DNA from: Candidatus Obscuribacterales bacterium
Lineage (GTDB): Bacteria > Cyanobacteriota > Vampirovibrionia > Obscuribacterales > Obscuribacteraceae
Assembly: GCA_021732565.1 (NCBI GenBank)
Contig: JAKFUT010000048.1
Location: 1 to 44,125 of the forward strand
Direction: 5' to 3'
DNA length: 44,125 nt
How positions within the stretch are numbered: the stretch's first letter is position 1; every line of letters begins with the position of its first letter. The notes under the pieces are model-generated. The model searched no databases. It saw only the letters and a program-made list of their open reading frames with translations, and had not been told where the DNA came from. A program made the position numbers and the translations under genes. Positions 8,264 through 18,021 of the stretch are shown here, one piece after another.

Positions 8264-8986
8264 ATGCACCACGACATTGATGGAAAATCAATAAATTCCC
8301 GTAAGCAAACTGACGACAACAAAGAACAGCTGTTTCAGCGGCGGTTGGCTGAGCGGTTGGAGGGGCAAAATCAGTTCCTCTGGAGTTTTAAGGAGGTTCC
8401 GACTTTCGAGATTCCACGGGAACAGTCAAAGCTTTTTGCAGACAGGTACATTGAAGATCCCCACCTGTCTGACGAAGAGATTGAACGTCGTGCCTTGTTG
8501 GATTTAAACTCGTTTAACTTCTGGTCTTTTTTCAAACGTGTTCACTATGAATTTCGTCGTGCGCAACGCTATGGCCGTGCGGTTTCGGTACTGATGGTCA
8601 GCGTTGACAATTTACAGTCGGTGGCAAACATTCACGGGTTACGTGCCGAAAACGCCGTCGTGCTGGAAACAGGCAAGCATTTGCTTTCCTGCCTTCGCGA
8701 TGTGGACATAGCGGGGCGATGCAGAGACGACACGTTCGGGGTAATCTTGCCGGAAACACCCCTTTCCGGGGCGCAGATCGCCGCAGAGCGAATTCGCACG
8801 CGCATGGAAAATCAAGTAATCAAGTTTGACGTATCACAGTTCACGGTGACAGTCACCGTTGGCGGTAGCTCGTTTCCCGGCAATGCTGCTGCAGTAGATC
8901 AACTCATTGGAGAAGCGGTGCAAGCTCTCCAACAAGGGTTGAGTCGTGGTGGCAATTCGGTTTTATTCGCTACTCCCACTCAATAG
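8264..8986 (+). CDS. Degenerate GGDEF-domain protein
   Basis: This is a cytoplasmic protein of about 240 aa. The first 80 residues are charged and helical without a recognised domain. The rest has the GGDEF (diguanylate cyclase) fold pattern: [20 protein letters not shown] as the opening helix, [17 protein letters not shown] as the metal and substrate strand, and [14 protein letters not shown] at the active site. The signature GGDEF is replaced by RDDTF, so cyclase activity is doubtful and it may be a c-di-GMP or nucleotide sensor, or a dead scaffold. The ATG at 8264 follows AAGGTGGA; an in-frame TTG at 8243 is possible. Its last 17 bases overlap the end of the convergent guaA gene. Confidence 0.85.
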   Translation: MHHDIDGKSINSRKQTDDNKEQLFQRRLAERLEGQNQFLWSFKEVPTFEIPREQSKLFADRYIEDPHLSDEEIERRALLDLNSFNFWSFFKRVHYEFRRAQRYGRAVSVLMVSVDNLQSVANIHGLRAENAVVLETGKHLLSCLRDVDIAGRCRDDTFGVILPETPLSGAQIAAERIRTRMENQVIKFDVSQFTVTVTVGGSSFPGNAAAVDQLIGEAVQALQQGLSRGGNSVLFATPTQ

Positions 8987-10601
8987 TGGCGGGTGGTTTC
9001 GATGTTATGTCGTATACCACTCGATTTACTCCCGACACTTCGTTTACGATGCGTCTTGAAATGGCGTCCAGTAAATCATAGGGAAGTCTTGCCCAGTCGG
9101 CGGTCATGCCGTCTTCACTGGTCACGGCTCTAATCACTACCTGATTTTCATAGGTGCGTTGATCGCCCATTACCCCCACCGACTTTGTTGGAAGCAGAAC
9201 TGCAAATGCTTGCCAAACTTGTTTATATAGTCCGTGCGCTTTCACTTCTTCGCGCACGATCCAGTCGGCATCGCGCAATGTATTTAAGCGTTCCGGTGTC
9301 ACTTCGCCAAGGACCCGAATGGCTAGACCCGGTCCCGGGAAAGGGTGCCGTTCGCGAATTCCTTCAGGAACTTCTAACTCCAGTGCAAGTCTGCGCACTT
9401 CATCCTTGAATAATTTGGAAAACGGTTCCACAAGTTTGAATTGAAGATCTTTTGGCAGACCGCCCACGTTATGGTGCGATTTGATCTTAACCGCCACACG
9501 TTCTCCTGTGGCAGGATCCACAGTGGATACCGACGATTCGATAACATCTGGATAGAGCGTTCCTTGCGCCAGGTAATCGAAGGGCCCAAGTTTTTTAGAC
9601 TCTTCTTCAAATACTCGAATAAATTCGGTGCCGATAACCTTTCGCTTGTCTTCAGGATCAATGACCCCGGCAAGCTTATTGATAAACCGAGAGCGGGCAT
9701 CAACATACTGAACATTGATGTGAAATTCATGGGCGAATTTGTTGACGAGCCATTCTGGCTCATTCTTTCGCATGAAACCTTGATCGATGAACATGCAGCT
9801 CAATTGATCACCAATGGCTCTGTGTAGCAGGAAGGCCAGGGTGGAACTGTCTACACCGCCTGAAAGTGCCAGCAACACTCTCTTTTCTCCAACTCGCTCA
9901 CGCACTTCTTGAATGGCAGATTCAAGAAACATGCTCATGTTCCAATTCTGACTGCACCCGGCCACATCGGCGACGAAGTTTCGAATGATGTTCTGGCCGC
10001 CTTTTGTGTGAACGACTTCGGGGTGAAACTGAACGCCGTAGAATCCTCGCTCTTCATCTGCAACTGCGGCGGTAGGCGTGTCCATCGTGCAAGCCACGGC
10101 TCGGAACCCTGAAGGAAGCCCGACCACACTGTCGCCGTGACTCATCCAACTGTCGATACTCGAGTCCATTCCCTTGAACAACAACCCGTGATGAATCACA
10201 GTGAGCATGGCTCGACCAAATTCACGAACCTTAGATGGTTCGACGATGCCACCCAATTCCTGCGCCATCAACTGCATGCCGTAACAAACGCCCAGCACGG
10301 GTAGTCCCAGTTTCCAGATGTCGGGATCGCACTTGGGTGCGTTTTTGTCGTAGACACTGTTGGGTCCGCCCGAAAGTATGATGCCGCGAGGATTCAGGCG
10401 CTTCAACTCCTCTGCCGAAATACTGTAGTGAAGGAGCTCGGAGAAAACATTCAACTCTCGTATTCGCCTGGCTATAAGCTGTGAATATTGGGAGCCGAAA
10501 TCAAGTATGGCGATGCTGTCATTCAGACTATTGTCTTTCAGGTTGGATGATGAGCGAGAAGTTTGGGCAGTAGTCAACTTGCGACCCCTCTTTGCTGGCA
10601 A
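8970..10601 (-). CDS. guaA: GMP synthase (glutamine-hydrolysing)
   Basis: GMP synthase converts XMP, ATP and glutamine to GMP in the last step of guanine nucleotide synthesis. The class I glutamine amidotransferase domain comes first ([20 protein letters not shown], nucleophile C106 in GVCYGMQ, and [11 protein letters not shown] with the catalytic His and Glu). The ATP-pyrophosphatase domain follows with the P-loop ALSGGVDSS, and then the dimerisation domain with [16 protein letters not shown] and the terminal [15 protein letters not shown]. The first 27 residues are an extension before the usual start. The only start in the right place is TTG at 10601, without a convincing ribosome binding site. 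It stands alone and overlaps the convergent GGDEF-like gene by 17 bases. Confidence 0.97.
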   Translation of the reverse strand: MPAKRGRKLTTAQTSRSSSNLKDNSLNDSIAILDFGSQYSQLIARRIRELNVFSELLHYSISAEELKRLNPRGIILSGGPNSVYDKNAPKCDPDIWKLGLPVLGVCYGMQLMAQELGGIVEPSKVREFGRAMLTVIHHGLLFKGMDSSIDSWMSHGDSVVGLPSGFRAVACTMDTPTAAVADEERGFYGVQFHPEVVHTKGGQNIIRNFVADVAGCSQNWNMSMFLESAIQEVRERVGEKRVLLALSGGVDSSTLAFLLHRAIGDQLSCMFIDQGFMRKNEPEWLVNKFAHEFHINVQYVDARSRFINKLAGVIDPEDKRKVIGTEFIRVFEEESKKLGPFDYLAQGTLYPDVIESSVSTVDPATGERVAVKIKSHHNVGGLPKDLQFKLVEPFSKLFKDEVRRLALELEVPEGIRERHPFPGPGLAIRVLGEVTPERLNTLRDADWIVREEVKAHGLYKQVWQAFAVLLPTKSVGVMGDQRTYENQVVIRAVTSEDGMTADWARLPYDLLDAISRRIVNEVSGVNRVVYDITSKPPATIEWE

Positions 10602-10868
10602 TGAATTGAGTACATATTACTAAAGGAAAAGCCCTGAGTAAGCACAAGTTAACGAGTGTACGCACTGGTCGTCGGCTATAGTCGGGAAAACCGCTCTCGC
10701 AATTCCGGTAGAGCTTAACTGGTTCTGACCGAGCCAATGATTTCAACAGATGCTGTACTTCTGATAAGCATAAAAACGCAATTGGGCGGCGAATCTATAC
10801 AAAATCGTGGAATAACCAACAACGAGCGCAATGTCCGACCTCCATCAAACGCTCTAGAATAATGGAGG

Positions 10869-13253
10869 TTGTCCGTATGGGGTAAGCGGGTGCAAGTCGG
10901 CAATCAGGAACGACCTGTCCACAAGAAGTGCGTGAATTGTGGCAAAGAAGTCATCGGTGCAGAAAGTACCATCTGCGACGATGACGGTGGAATGCTTGCC
11001 GTGATGACGCCGGAACCTCAGCCTGGAGACATTTTTGCCGATCGTTACGAGATTATCGGACTCGTGGGAGACGGTGGCTGGGGCAAGGTCTACAAAGCCC
11101 AACACAAGCTGATGAAGCGCTCTGTGGCAATTAAAGTTCTGCTTCCCCATCTCGTCAAGAGCCAGCAGGCGCTCAAGCGATTTCAACAGGAAGCGCGGGC
11201 GGCAAGTTCGCTCAATCACCCCAATGTGATGACAGTTTTCGACTTCGGGCAGACTGTAGATGGTTTGCCATTTCTGGTTATGGACCTTCTGGATGGTGTT
11301 AGCCTGTCTGCCATTCTGCAGACTGAGCACTACCTGCCAGTGGAGCGAGCACTGCGCATATTTGTTCAGGTTTGTGAGGGGCTAGCCCATGCTCACGAAA
11401 AAGGTGTAATTCACCGAGATGTGAAGCCAAACAACCTCATGCTGGTGCGTTATATCGGACAAACCGATTTTGTGAAGATTGTCGATTTCGGAATTGCCAA
11501 ATTGGCCTCGCCAGGGGAGGGGGAGGGCGCCGACTTAACGCAGACAGGCGAGATTTTTGGCAGTCCGATGTATATGAGCCCGGAACAGTGCCGGGGGAAA
11601 GAACTTGACGCTCGGTCCGATATTTATTCTACCGGCTGTGTGCTTTACCGCTGTCTCACAGGCAAGCCTCCCTTTGTCGGTCGCGATGCCATGGAGTGCA
11701 TGTTTAAGCAAGTTCATGACGAGCCTGTTCCGTTTCGTGAAGTTTGTCCTCAATTCAATTTGCCGACAGCGCTAGAAGTAATTGTGTTTAAAGCTCTTTC
11801 GAAGGACCCGGATGCTCGCTTTCAACATATGATTGAATTCCGCGATGCGCTCATGGAGCTATACCGAGACATTGTCGGGGAAGTGCCGGTAACTGCAAGT
11901 ACGCAACTACGACTTTTCGCGGTCTCTCCCGGTGCCGTTGATGAGGTCGATCACGAACAACACACGGGCATGTTCGATAAAGTGGCGGTCAAAGAATCCG
12001 TAGCGGCGCCTGCGCCGCCATCGCCGGCGGTGTCACCGTTTCCGCCCACTGTTGAATATGACAGATTGAAACCGCCGCCGGAGACCATTGAGCCAGTGGT
12101 GAAGCCAGTGGTGAAGCCGGTGGTGAAGCCGGAGGAGAAGCCGAAGGAAACCAGTTTCGAGACCATCGAAAAACCTGCTCAGTCACCGTGGCGGCTCGCG
12201 GTGATTCTGACTGCCGTGGCGCTCGTTCTTGGAATCGGTGTAGGCGTATCGTTTTTGGGGCATGTGGAAAAAGCGGTTCCGACGCAGGTTTCCACAAGTT
12301 CGCTGATAGATGAAACCGTGGCGTCTGCTAAGGCGGCGATTGAGCAAGCCGAGTACCAGAAGGCGATTGCTAAGTTGAAGTCTGCAGAAAAGGAAGTGGG
12401 ATACATTACGGATCAAAGCAAAGCGGCACCGTATTTGCTGGAAATATTGCCGATGCTGGGCCAGTGTTATCTCGATACCGATAACCCCGATGGTGCGCGG
12501 GAGTCGTTTGAAAAGGTAGGCCCGAAACAGAAGAAGGAGTTTGGCGAAGAGTCGGCGCAGTATGCCAGGACTGAGACCGGACTCGGCATTGCCTTGACTT
12601 ACCTGGGGAACTACCAGGGAGCGGAGGGTCATCTTAATCATGCGCTTGCGGTGATCGAACAGCAGCCGGAGGGCGAACAGAAAGGATTGTGCGATGTATA
12701 TTACGGGCTGGCAAGGGTTGCCGAATCGAAGCACGACATAGACAAAGCCAACGAACTGTTGAACGAAGCGCTGAAGCGCAAGCAAAGCGAAGGTGAGCCA
12801 GACATCGAAACGGCCAATCTAATGGTCGACGTGGCTCAGGTTTTTATGTTGCGCAAGCAATATGATAAGGCCCGGGAATTGCTGGAAAAGGCTCTGGGCA
12901 TCGAAAAGTCGCAACTGGGTGAAGATTCTATAGCTGTGGCGGGCTGCATGAAAAATCTCGCTGTGGTGTACTATCAAACGGGGCAAGCGGAAAAGGCGGA
13001 GGAATTGTTCAAGAAGGCGCTCGAGATCAACAACAGGCTTAACTCAAGTGATTCACTGCTGGCGGCAGAGATTATGTCTTCCATGGCAATCTTGTACGCC
13101 AACGAAGGCAGATTGAAAGAAGCCTTACCACTGGCCGAAAAGTCGCTGGAAATTCGCACGAAAATGTTGGGAGCAGATACTCCGTCGGTGAAAAAGGATG
13201 AGCAAGTTGTTGCTCAGCTTAACGCCGCGTTGAAAAGCCATAAGAAGAAGTGA
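10869..13253 (+). CDS. Membrane Ser/Thr protein kinase with C-terminal TPR domain
   Basis: This is a PknB-like kinase of about 794 aa. An N-terminal CVNC pair (residues 21-24) and a further Cys at 36 suggest a small zinc-ribbon remnant. The kinase domain spans about 60-330 with GLVGDGGWGKVY, K89, HRDVKPNN (D184), DFG (D206) and MSPEQ, so it should be active. A proline- and valine-rich linker includes a PVVK repeat. One membrane helix lies at about 442-464. The remaining 330 residues are TPRs and, with the kinase inside, should face the periplasm. The start is uncertain: TTG at 10869 directly abuts GGAGG, and GTG at 10890 is the alternative. It lies 34 bases before the methyltransferase-like gene, likely one operon. 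Confidence 0.92.
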   Translation: MSVWGKRVQVGNQERPVHKKCVNCGKEVIGAESTICDDDGGMLAVMTPEPQPGDIFADRYEIIGLVGDGGWGKVYKAQHKLMKRSVAIKVLLPHLVKSQQALKRFQQEARAASSLNHPNVMTVFDFGQTVDGLPFLVMDLLDGVSLSAILQTEHYLPVERALRIFVQVCEGLAHAHEKGVIHRDVKPNNLMLVRYIGQTDFVKIVDFGIAKLASPGEGEGADLTQTGEIFGSPMYMSPEQCRGKELDARSDIYSTGCVLYRCLTGKPPFVGRDAMECMFKQVHDEPVPFREVCPQFNLPTALEVIVFKALSKDPDARFQHMIEFRDALMELYRDIVGEVPVTASTQLRLFAVSPGAVDEVDHEQHTGMFDKVAVKESVAAPAPPSPAVSPFPPTVEYDRLKPPPETIEPVVKPVVKPVVKPEEKPKETSFETIEKPAQSPWRLAVILTAVALVLGIGVGVSFLGHVEKAVPTQVSTSSLIDETVASAKAAIEQAEYQKAIAKLKSAEKEVGYITDQSKAAPYLLEILPMLGQCYLDTDNPDGARESFEKVGPKQKKEFGEESAQYARTETGLGIALTYLGNYQGAEGHLNHALAVIEQQPEGEQKGLCDVYYGLARVAESKHDIDKANELLNEALKRKQSEGEPDIETANLMVDVAQVFMLRKQYDKARELLEKALGIEKSQLGEDSIAVAGCMKNLAVVYYQTGQAEKAEELFKKALEINNRLNSSDSLLAAEIMSSMAILYANEGRLKEALPLAEKSLEIRTKMLGADTPSVKKDEQVVAQLNAALKSHKKK
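12093..12140 (+). repeat. 4 x 12-bp in-frame tandem repeat in kinase linker
   Basis: Four 12-base units encode PVVK, PVVK, PVVK and PEEK in the linker between the kinase domain and the membrane helix. The near identity of the units indicates recent slippage, so linker length may vary between strains. Confidence 0.8.
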
Positions 13254-13287
13254 ACCAAAGAACCTAAACGTCTAATCGGAGAGTGAA

Positions 13288-14922
13288 ATGACCACGCAAG
13301 CAGGAAAGCAAGATGTCGATTCCAGGCAAGAAGTCGGTTTGAAGCATGCCGTGCTTGATCAGGACAAGCGATTGTCTGAAGCGATCATTTGGAAGATGTT
13401 GGAAAATTTCTATGATACCGCCAGCATTTCGGCCTGGAACCGAATTCCCTTTTATCCCACTAGTAATCCATTTATTGCTGAGGCCTATGCCGAACAGATA
13501 GTTGCATTTTTGAAAGACTATCGAGCACATCTTAATGAAGACGAGCCTGTTTATATCATTGAGATGGCATCTGGCTCAGGATGCTTCAGCTTTTATTTGC
13601 TGCAAGATCTGCAAAATAAACTCTCGTATTTTGAGAGTCTCTCTAAGATCAAAGTGAAGTATGTAATGACCGACTTTACTGATAACAATGTGCGCAGCTG
13701 GGAGCAGAGTGCGCGGTTGAAGCCGTTTGTGGATGCAGGGCTGCTGGAGTTCGCTGTATTTCGCCCGGATACTGATCAATCCATCGAAACACGCCCCTCC
13801 GGTCTCAAGCTGAGCGCAGGTCTGGTTCATAACCCGGTAATTACCATCGCCAATTACTTCTTCGATTCCATTAAGCAAGATGCGTTTCAGATTCAGGGCG
13901 GTGTTCTGAAAGAGGTGCGAAACACATTTACCTGCGGTGCTGAGCATGTACCGTCCGAGGGATATCCGCCTTTTGAAGTGTTGCAAAAGACTGAGTCCTA
14001 TCATGACGCATCGGTCGACTACTATGAGGATAAAATTCTCAATCAGGTTTTGCAAAAGTATATTGCCACCGGCAGAGATTGTTCCGTCCTGATACCATAC
14101 GGCGCCTTTGACTGCCTCAATAATCTGCGTGTCATGTCTGGTGATAACGTAGTGCTCATCTCTTCAGACAAGGGATTCACCGATGAAAATTATGTCGATG
14201 GACTGCGTGAGCAAACTTTTCTTACACATCACGGCATTTTTTCATACTCGGTGAATTACGACGCCATCAAAAAGTATTTCGAACTTCTGGGCGGTGTCGG
14301 CTTTACCACTACCGACGACAATTTGTCTGTTTCCACCGCGGCTAATTATCTTTTGCAACACAAGGCACCGCTGGAAGAGAGCCGTTTCTACTTTAAAGAG
14401 AAAATGGATAAGCAGAATCTGGGCAACTATCTCTATTTCATGCAAGATCTGTTGACCTCGGTAAAGCCTGAAAAAGCCAATGAACTTTTGCGAGCTTGTC
14501 TGGGTTATATTCAGTTGAGCAATTATTGTCCAATTGTGTTTTGTCTTGCCGCTCCTAGAATTTATGCAGCGATTGAGACGATTAATCCGTATCAGCATCA
14601 GAGGTTGATGCAAATTTTGCCGAAGGTACGTGCAAAATTCTATTCGGTCCAACAGCAGTTTGATGTTTTTTACTGGATCGGTCGAATGTACTACGGCTTA
14701 GACATGTACGAGCCAGGGCTGCAGGCTTTCGAGGAGTCGCTAAAGACCTTTGGAAGCACCAGTTCATCGCTCTATTACATCGCTGCGTGCAACGAGGTAA
14801 AAGGGAATTTTGATACCGCGTTGCAATATTACAAGGATACCCTTGAGCTTGAACCAGGCTGTGAATACACGCAGTCAGGAATCGATAGAGTTAAGGGGAA
14901 GATGTCGAAAAAGACAAGCTAG
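13288..14922 (+). CDS. SAM-dependent methyltransferase-like protein with TPR tail
   Basis: The 544-aa soluble protein has a Rossmann-type motif I at about residues 90-105 (YIIEMASGSGCFSFYLL) followed by KVKYVMTDFT as motif II and ITIANYFFDS, an arrangement like the MidA/NDUFAF7 protein-arginine methyltransferase group. Around residues 420-540 the chain becomes TPR-like (YWIGRMYYGLDMYEPGLQAF, then LYYIAACNEVKGNFDTALQY). The substrate is unknown. Its position 34 bases after a Ser/Thr kinase that also ends in TPRs suggests shared partners (inference). GGAGAG lies 6 bases before the ATG. The last 4 bases overlap the convergent receiver gene. Confidence 0.75.
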   Translation: MTTQAGKQDVDSRQEVGLKHAVLDQDKRLSEAIIWKMLENFYDTASISAWNRIPFYPTSNPFIAEAYAEQIVAFLKDYRAHLNEDEPVYIIEMASGSGCFSFYLLQDLQNKLSYFESLSKIKVKYVMTDFTDNNVRSWEQSARLKPFVDAGLLEFAVFRPDTDQSIETRPSGLKLSAGLVHNPVITIANYFFDSIKQDAFQIQGGVLKEVRNTFTCGAEHVPSEGYPPFEVLQKTESYHDASVDYYEDKILNQVLQKYIATGRDCSVLIPYGAFDCLNNLRVMSGDNVVLISSDKGFTDENYVDGLREQTFLTHHGIFSYSVNYDAIKKYFELLGGVGFTTTDDNLSVSTAANYLLQHKAPLEESRFYFKEKMDKQNLGNYLYFMQDLLTSVKPEKANELLRACLGYIQLSNYCPIVFCLAAPRIYAAIETINPYQHQRLMQILPKVRAKFYSVQQQFDVFYWIGRMYYGLDMYEPGLQAFEESLKTFGSTSSSLYYIAACNEVKGNFDTALQYYKDTLELEPGCEYTQSGIDRVKGKMSKKTS

Positions 14923-15314
14923 CTTCTCAGTCGCAAATGCTCAGGAAGGTAACTTTCTATGAGCCGAATCGTGTCTTGTTGTTGTCCGACAAGCATCAAG
15001 AAATCGCAGCCGCCCAAGGCCTTCGTAGCAAGCGACAATCCTTCTAGTACTGCTCTGGGCAATTGCGTTAGAGCGAGCTGACAACAGATGAATGGTATCT
15101 CGCTGGTCGATGGATCTGCTTTGCAGCTTCGCAAGAGATCAAACATGCGTGAGTCATCGAATAGCATGCTGCAGATGATGGCGTCTGGTTGCTCGGTCGA
15201 TGCGGTTTGCTGCGCTTCTTCCACCGTATGTGCGTAAATGAGTTCGTGAGGCGTTAGTAGCTCTGACAGCTCCATTTCGGTGGTTTTGAATGCGGCTATT
15301 AGCAACCGTGCCAT
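14919..15314 (-). CDS. Stand-alone degenerate receiver domain
   Basis: This 131-aa protein has the length and alternating strand/helix pattern of a CheY-like receiver: ARLLIAAFKTTEMELSELL, then PDAIICSMLFDD, IPFICCQLALTQ and the C-terminal helix. The phospho-acceptor position after AIIC is Ser instead of Asp, the N-terminal acidic pair is missing, and there is no clear conserved Lys. It is probably a phosphorylation-independent adaptor. It is convergent with, and overlaps by 4 bases, the methyltransferase-like gene. The ATG at 15314 is preferred; no strong ribosome binding site is seen. Confidence 0.6.
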   Translation of the reverse strand: MARLLIAAFKTTEMELSELLTPHELIYAHTVEEAQQTASTEQPDAIICSMLFDDSRMFDLLRSCKADPSTSEIPFICCQLALTQLPRAVLEGLSLATKALGGCDFLMLVGQQQDTIRLIESYLPEHLRLRS

Positions 15315-16548
15315 GAACGAGCCCCAAAAGAGTGTGAGTTGCTTTTCAATCCAATGGCTGAAAACAGAGACGTGAAGCTGTTATTTGAGTTCAGTCGGGA
15401 TCGATCAATCATACCTGAGTTCACGCCGGGCTTCTCCTGGTATATGTAATATTCGTAATCTGTCATGAAATGTCTAAGAGACATGTCATGTGAAACCCAC
15501 TGCAGGTTTCTTGCAGGGGTTTGAGCCTTCTTCGTGAATGCAAAGCCCACTTAGTGTCGCATCACTTTGTTATTGAATTGTTGCGAAACACCACTTGAAA
15601 ATCGGCTTTATAAATATCAAATCATTACCGGAATACTGCTGAGATTCCAAGATCGTCGGGGGTATGTGAGAATGCCGTCTCTCGATGTTTTCCACCGCCC
15701 GCATTCGTAGCCTGACAACGATCGGAAGGACGAACCGTTGGTGCCCTTTATCGTCAAACGCTCTAGCATTGGTTGGAGCTGCCGCCGCGTTGGTTCGCAG
15801 ACAGAAGGACTCTGCCATTCTGATATCATCCCCAGTGCTTCTTTCTAAGATTCTTTCGCCTTACTGTACTTGCCTATTGTTGCAACTGGGGATGCTTGCG
15901 CGGGCTTTGAGATCCTCGCCACCCTTCGGCAAGATATTCCCCCCTTTTGCAGCGTCTCGCGTGCTTGCGTAAACCTCTCATCTTCTGCGCCGAACAAGAG
16001 GGTATCCGAATGAGAATACATCTTGATCCAGAATTGCGCAGTGTTGTTCCGCCTCTTGGGTACACGTCGAGCTGTGAATCTCATAGGTCTAGGAAAATCA
16101 GGGGGTTTACCGCTCACGGAAGTTGGCCTAACTGAATGTCCGGAGGGAAAGGAGTGAGTTGCTCTTTGATTTTGCCCGGGTGGCAATTCTTCGATTTTCT
16201 TGCCAGATATGATTTGTGGTGACGTGGCGGAGCGGGCGAAGCCACAATTCAGCCACCCATGGGAGTATTACGGATAATCGGGAATTCACTCAAAAGGTAA
16301 TTGTGGTGCAGAGAATCGGTTCCTAAGCCTTACGCGGTGGCGTATTTCCCGCAGACGGATGGCTTGATTACATCGACATGGTATCTGGTTAAGTGACAGC
16401 ACTACCGATATCACTCGTTCTTCCGGAAAACAAACACACCCTTCACCATATCTTCTCTAATCACACTTTCGCACCATTGCTGCTCGCCCCGTCGCGATCG
16501 GTCTTCACTTGCGATCGCCCATTAATCAACCGGGAAGGAGTTGTACGT
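15315..16548. other. Gene-poor stretch, 1.2 kb
   Basis: Several open frames of 60-113 codons occur on both strands, but none has a good ribosome binding site, a recognisable domain or convincing coding bias. I found no tRNA, rRNA or terminator here. The last 150 bases should contain the promoter of the gene at 16549. The stretch may hold decayed genes at the left boundary of the foreign island. Confidence 0.5.
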
Positions 16549-16806
16549 GTGAACAAGTATAAGACTCTGTTGATTCTGCTTTTCGGTTTGTACATCGTGG
16601 ACCTTCTTGCAATGTGCGCGATGGTCATCTCGGTGTTGCAGATATCCGGCGCTCCCAGTTGGATTCTCTCCATCAACGACTATCTTCAGGTCGTTCCCCC
16701 GGGGCGGACACTGGTGGCGCTATTGCTCGTCTTCATCGGGGTAAGCCTCCAGACCGCGATGAAAGTCGCCTATCGCTGGTCCACGGTCAAGCCTGAACAG
16801 ATGTGA
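16549..16806 (+). CDS. Small two-helix membrane protein, 85 aa
   Basis: The GTG at 16549 is chosen because GGAAGGAG ends 8 bases upstream; the longer frame from 16393 has no such site. Two hydrophobic segments are visible: TLLILLFGLYIVDLLAMCAM (about residues 6-28) and TLVALLLVFIGVSLQTAM (about 53-70), separated by a short polar loop with two prolines. The family is not recognised. It is followed 29 bases later by a strong terminator hairpin and begins the 16.5-19.2 kb island of unknown genes. Confidence 0.7.
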   Translation: MNKYKTLLILLFGLYIVDLLAMCAMVISVLQISGAPSWILSINDYLQVVPPGRTLVALLLVFIGVSLQTAMKVAYRWSTVKPEQM

Positions 16807-16835
16807 CAGCTTACGGTCGCCCATTACAGCATCCG

Positions 16836-16863
16836 GCCTCGGGATTGCGAGGCATGGTTTTTT
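16836..16863 (+). terminator. Intrinsic terminator after the 85-aa membrane protein gene
   Basis: Arms GCCTCG and CGAGGC enclose a 6-base loop and are followed by ATGG and a run of six T. This is the most classical terminator in the island. Confidence 0.75.
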
Positions 16864-16881
16864 GACACATCACATGGTGCG

Positions 16882-16899
16882 ACCTGCCATTACGCAGGT
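16882..16899 (+). promoter_or_regulatory. Leader hairpin just upstream of the 16918 gene
   Basis: Arms ACCTGC and GCAGGT surround the loop CATTAC and end 18 bases before the ATG, just ahead of the GAGGG ribosome binding site. It may shield or position the start, or stabilise the mRNA 5' end. Confidence 0.45.
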
Positions 16900-16917
16900 T
16901 GCTATTGAGGGCAAAAA

Positions 16918-17892
16918 ATGATTGGTCTCTTTGCGTTTGTGTTGGCTCTTGTGGTTGGTGCGGCGTTGTGGATCGCGGCCGCGGCACTGGGAATTAAGAG
17001 TAGCGTGGTCCAGCGCTACCCGCAAATGACCGGCGTGGCGCTGCGCTTGGTGGGGCTGACCGCTGTTCCCTGCCTCATCGCGGGGGTGTACTCGATGTGG
17101 TTGGGATACGCCTTTGCCATGGTCTGGTGTTTGTGCAACGGCTTTTCGTTTGGCATTTTGTCCAACGACCTTAATGCCAATCGAATCAAAGCCAACTCCA
17201 TTGAAGCCGTCAAAGTGGGTTGGTTCAGCGGCACGATGGTGGTGTTTCTCGGGCTGGTGGGGTTGCTGACGCTGGTGACCACGGAAAACGCGAAGGAAAT
17301 GCTCATCCAGTCTGGCGGCTTCACAATTTGCTGCCTTGGCCAGCTTGTAAACGCAGTGTTGTTCATGGGGCTGACCAACTGGCAGCGTCAAGGTGGAAGC
17401 GCCAAGCCGCAGAAAAAGGATACGGCTCCCTCGGCTGAACAACTGGAGGAAGTTCGTCTGGTGACCAGTCGCCTCACCACGGCCACGGAAAAGTGGAAGA
17501 CAGGCTTTGGGCGGCGGTGCGAGCTAGAGGGACTTATCGAAGGAGTGCAGCAAGAGCGCACCACACTGCTCAAGTATCGCGACTTGTCGGCGGCCCGCTT
17601 CAGCGGGAGCGAGGCTGAGGGGTACTTGACGGTGACTGCCAAACTGCTGAAAACCATCGAAGATGAAACTCTGCCCGAGTTGGAGGCGCAGCTGGCCGCG
17701 TTCAATGCGTCCATCGCGCCGGATTATGAGGAGCTGTGCGAGGCGCACAAGGCAGGGAAGGCTTCACCGTTTGCTGAGGCAAGCTGGTCCGTGCCCGGCG
17801 TTGAGGGGCTGGCCATGGCCGTCGCCGTTGGTGAAGTGTTCGTTGAGATGGGAGCTGCCAAAGACGAGGTCGACTCCGTCGAAACGAACTGA
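16918..17892 (+). CDS. Polytopic membrane protein with cytoplasmic coiled-coil tail
   Basis: This is a 324-aa protein of unknown family. About five membrane helices fill residues 1-155 (for example LFAFVLALVVGAALWIAAAAL and TMVVFLGLVGLLTLV). From about 170 the chain is soluble, charged and probably coiled coil (EEVRLVTSRLTTATEKW, then LKTIEDETLPELEAQLAAF), ending in a small alanine/valine-rich segment. GAGGG lies 6-7 bases before the ATG. It is separated from its neighbours by hairpins on both sides, so it is likely transcribed or processed as its own unit. No domain suggests a function. Confidence 0.7.
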   Translation: MIGLFAFVLALVVGAALWIAAAALGIKSSVVQRYPQMTGVALRLVGLTAVPCLIAGVYSMWLGYAFAMVWCLCNGFSFGILSNDLNANRIKANSIEAVKVGWFSGTMVVFLGLVGLLTLVTTENAKEMLIQSGGFTICCLGQLVNAVLFMGLTNWQRQGGSAKPQKKDTAPSAEQLEEVRLVTSRLTTATEKWKTGFGRRCELEGLIEGVQQERTTLLKYRDLSAARFSGSEAEGYLTVTAKLLKTIEDETLPELEAQLAAFNASIAPDYEELCEAHKAGKASPFAEASWSVPGVEGLAMAVAVGEVFVEMGAAKDEVDSVETN

Positions 17893-17959
17893 AAGCTAGT
17901 CTGGCGCCGCGTTTTGGAAAATGCGGTCGCTTGGTGGAGGTTTTGTTGTAATTCCCAAC

Positions 17960-17980
17960 GAGCAGCTCTGCTAGCTGCTC
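17960..17980 (+). terminator. Perfect hairpin between island genes
   Basis: Arms GAGCAGCT and AGCTGCTC pair perfectly around CTGCT. There is no T run. It lies 67 bases after the stop at 17892 and 41 bases before the ATG at 18022. Confidence 0.5.
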
Positions 17981-18021
17981 GGAAGTTTCAACATGTCCTT
18001 ACCCTGAGTACGGAGTGTTCC

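Noticed and set aside
15299..15550. 83-codon minus-strand frame overlapping the receiver start
   Set aside because: No ribosome binding site, no domain and a low-complexity Ser/Asn tail; it overlaps the better-supported receiver gene.
15685..15972. 95-codon plus-strand hydrophobic frame
   Set aside because: No ribosome binding site, and an overlapping minus-strand frame is equally open; no evidence for either.
15845..16186. 113-codon minus-strand frame with a segment YSHSDTLLFGAEDERFTQAR
   Set aside because: The segment vaguely recalls small signal-transducing DUF2007-like proteins, but the rest is Arg/Ser/Pro-rich and no start signal is present.
16511..16518. GCGATCGC, the cyanobacterial HIP1 octamer (a second copy lies near 32266)
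   Set aside because: Two copies in 44 kb is close to chance for an 8-base word, so there is no HIP1 enrichment here.
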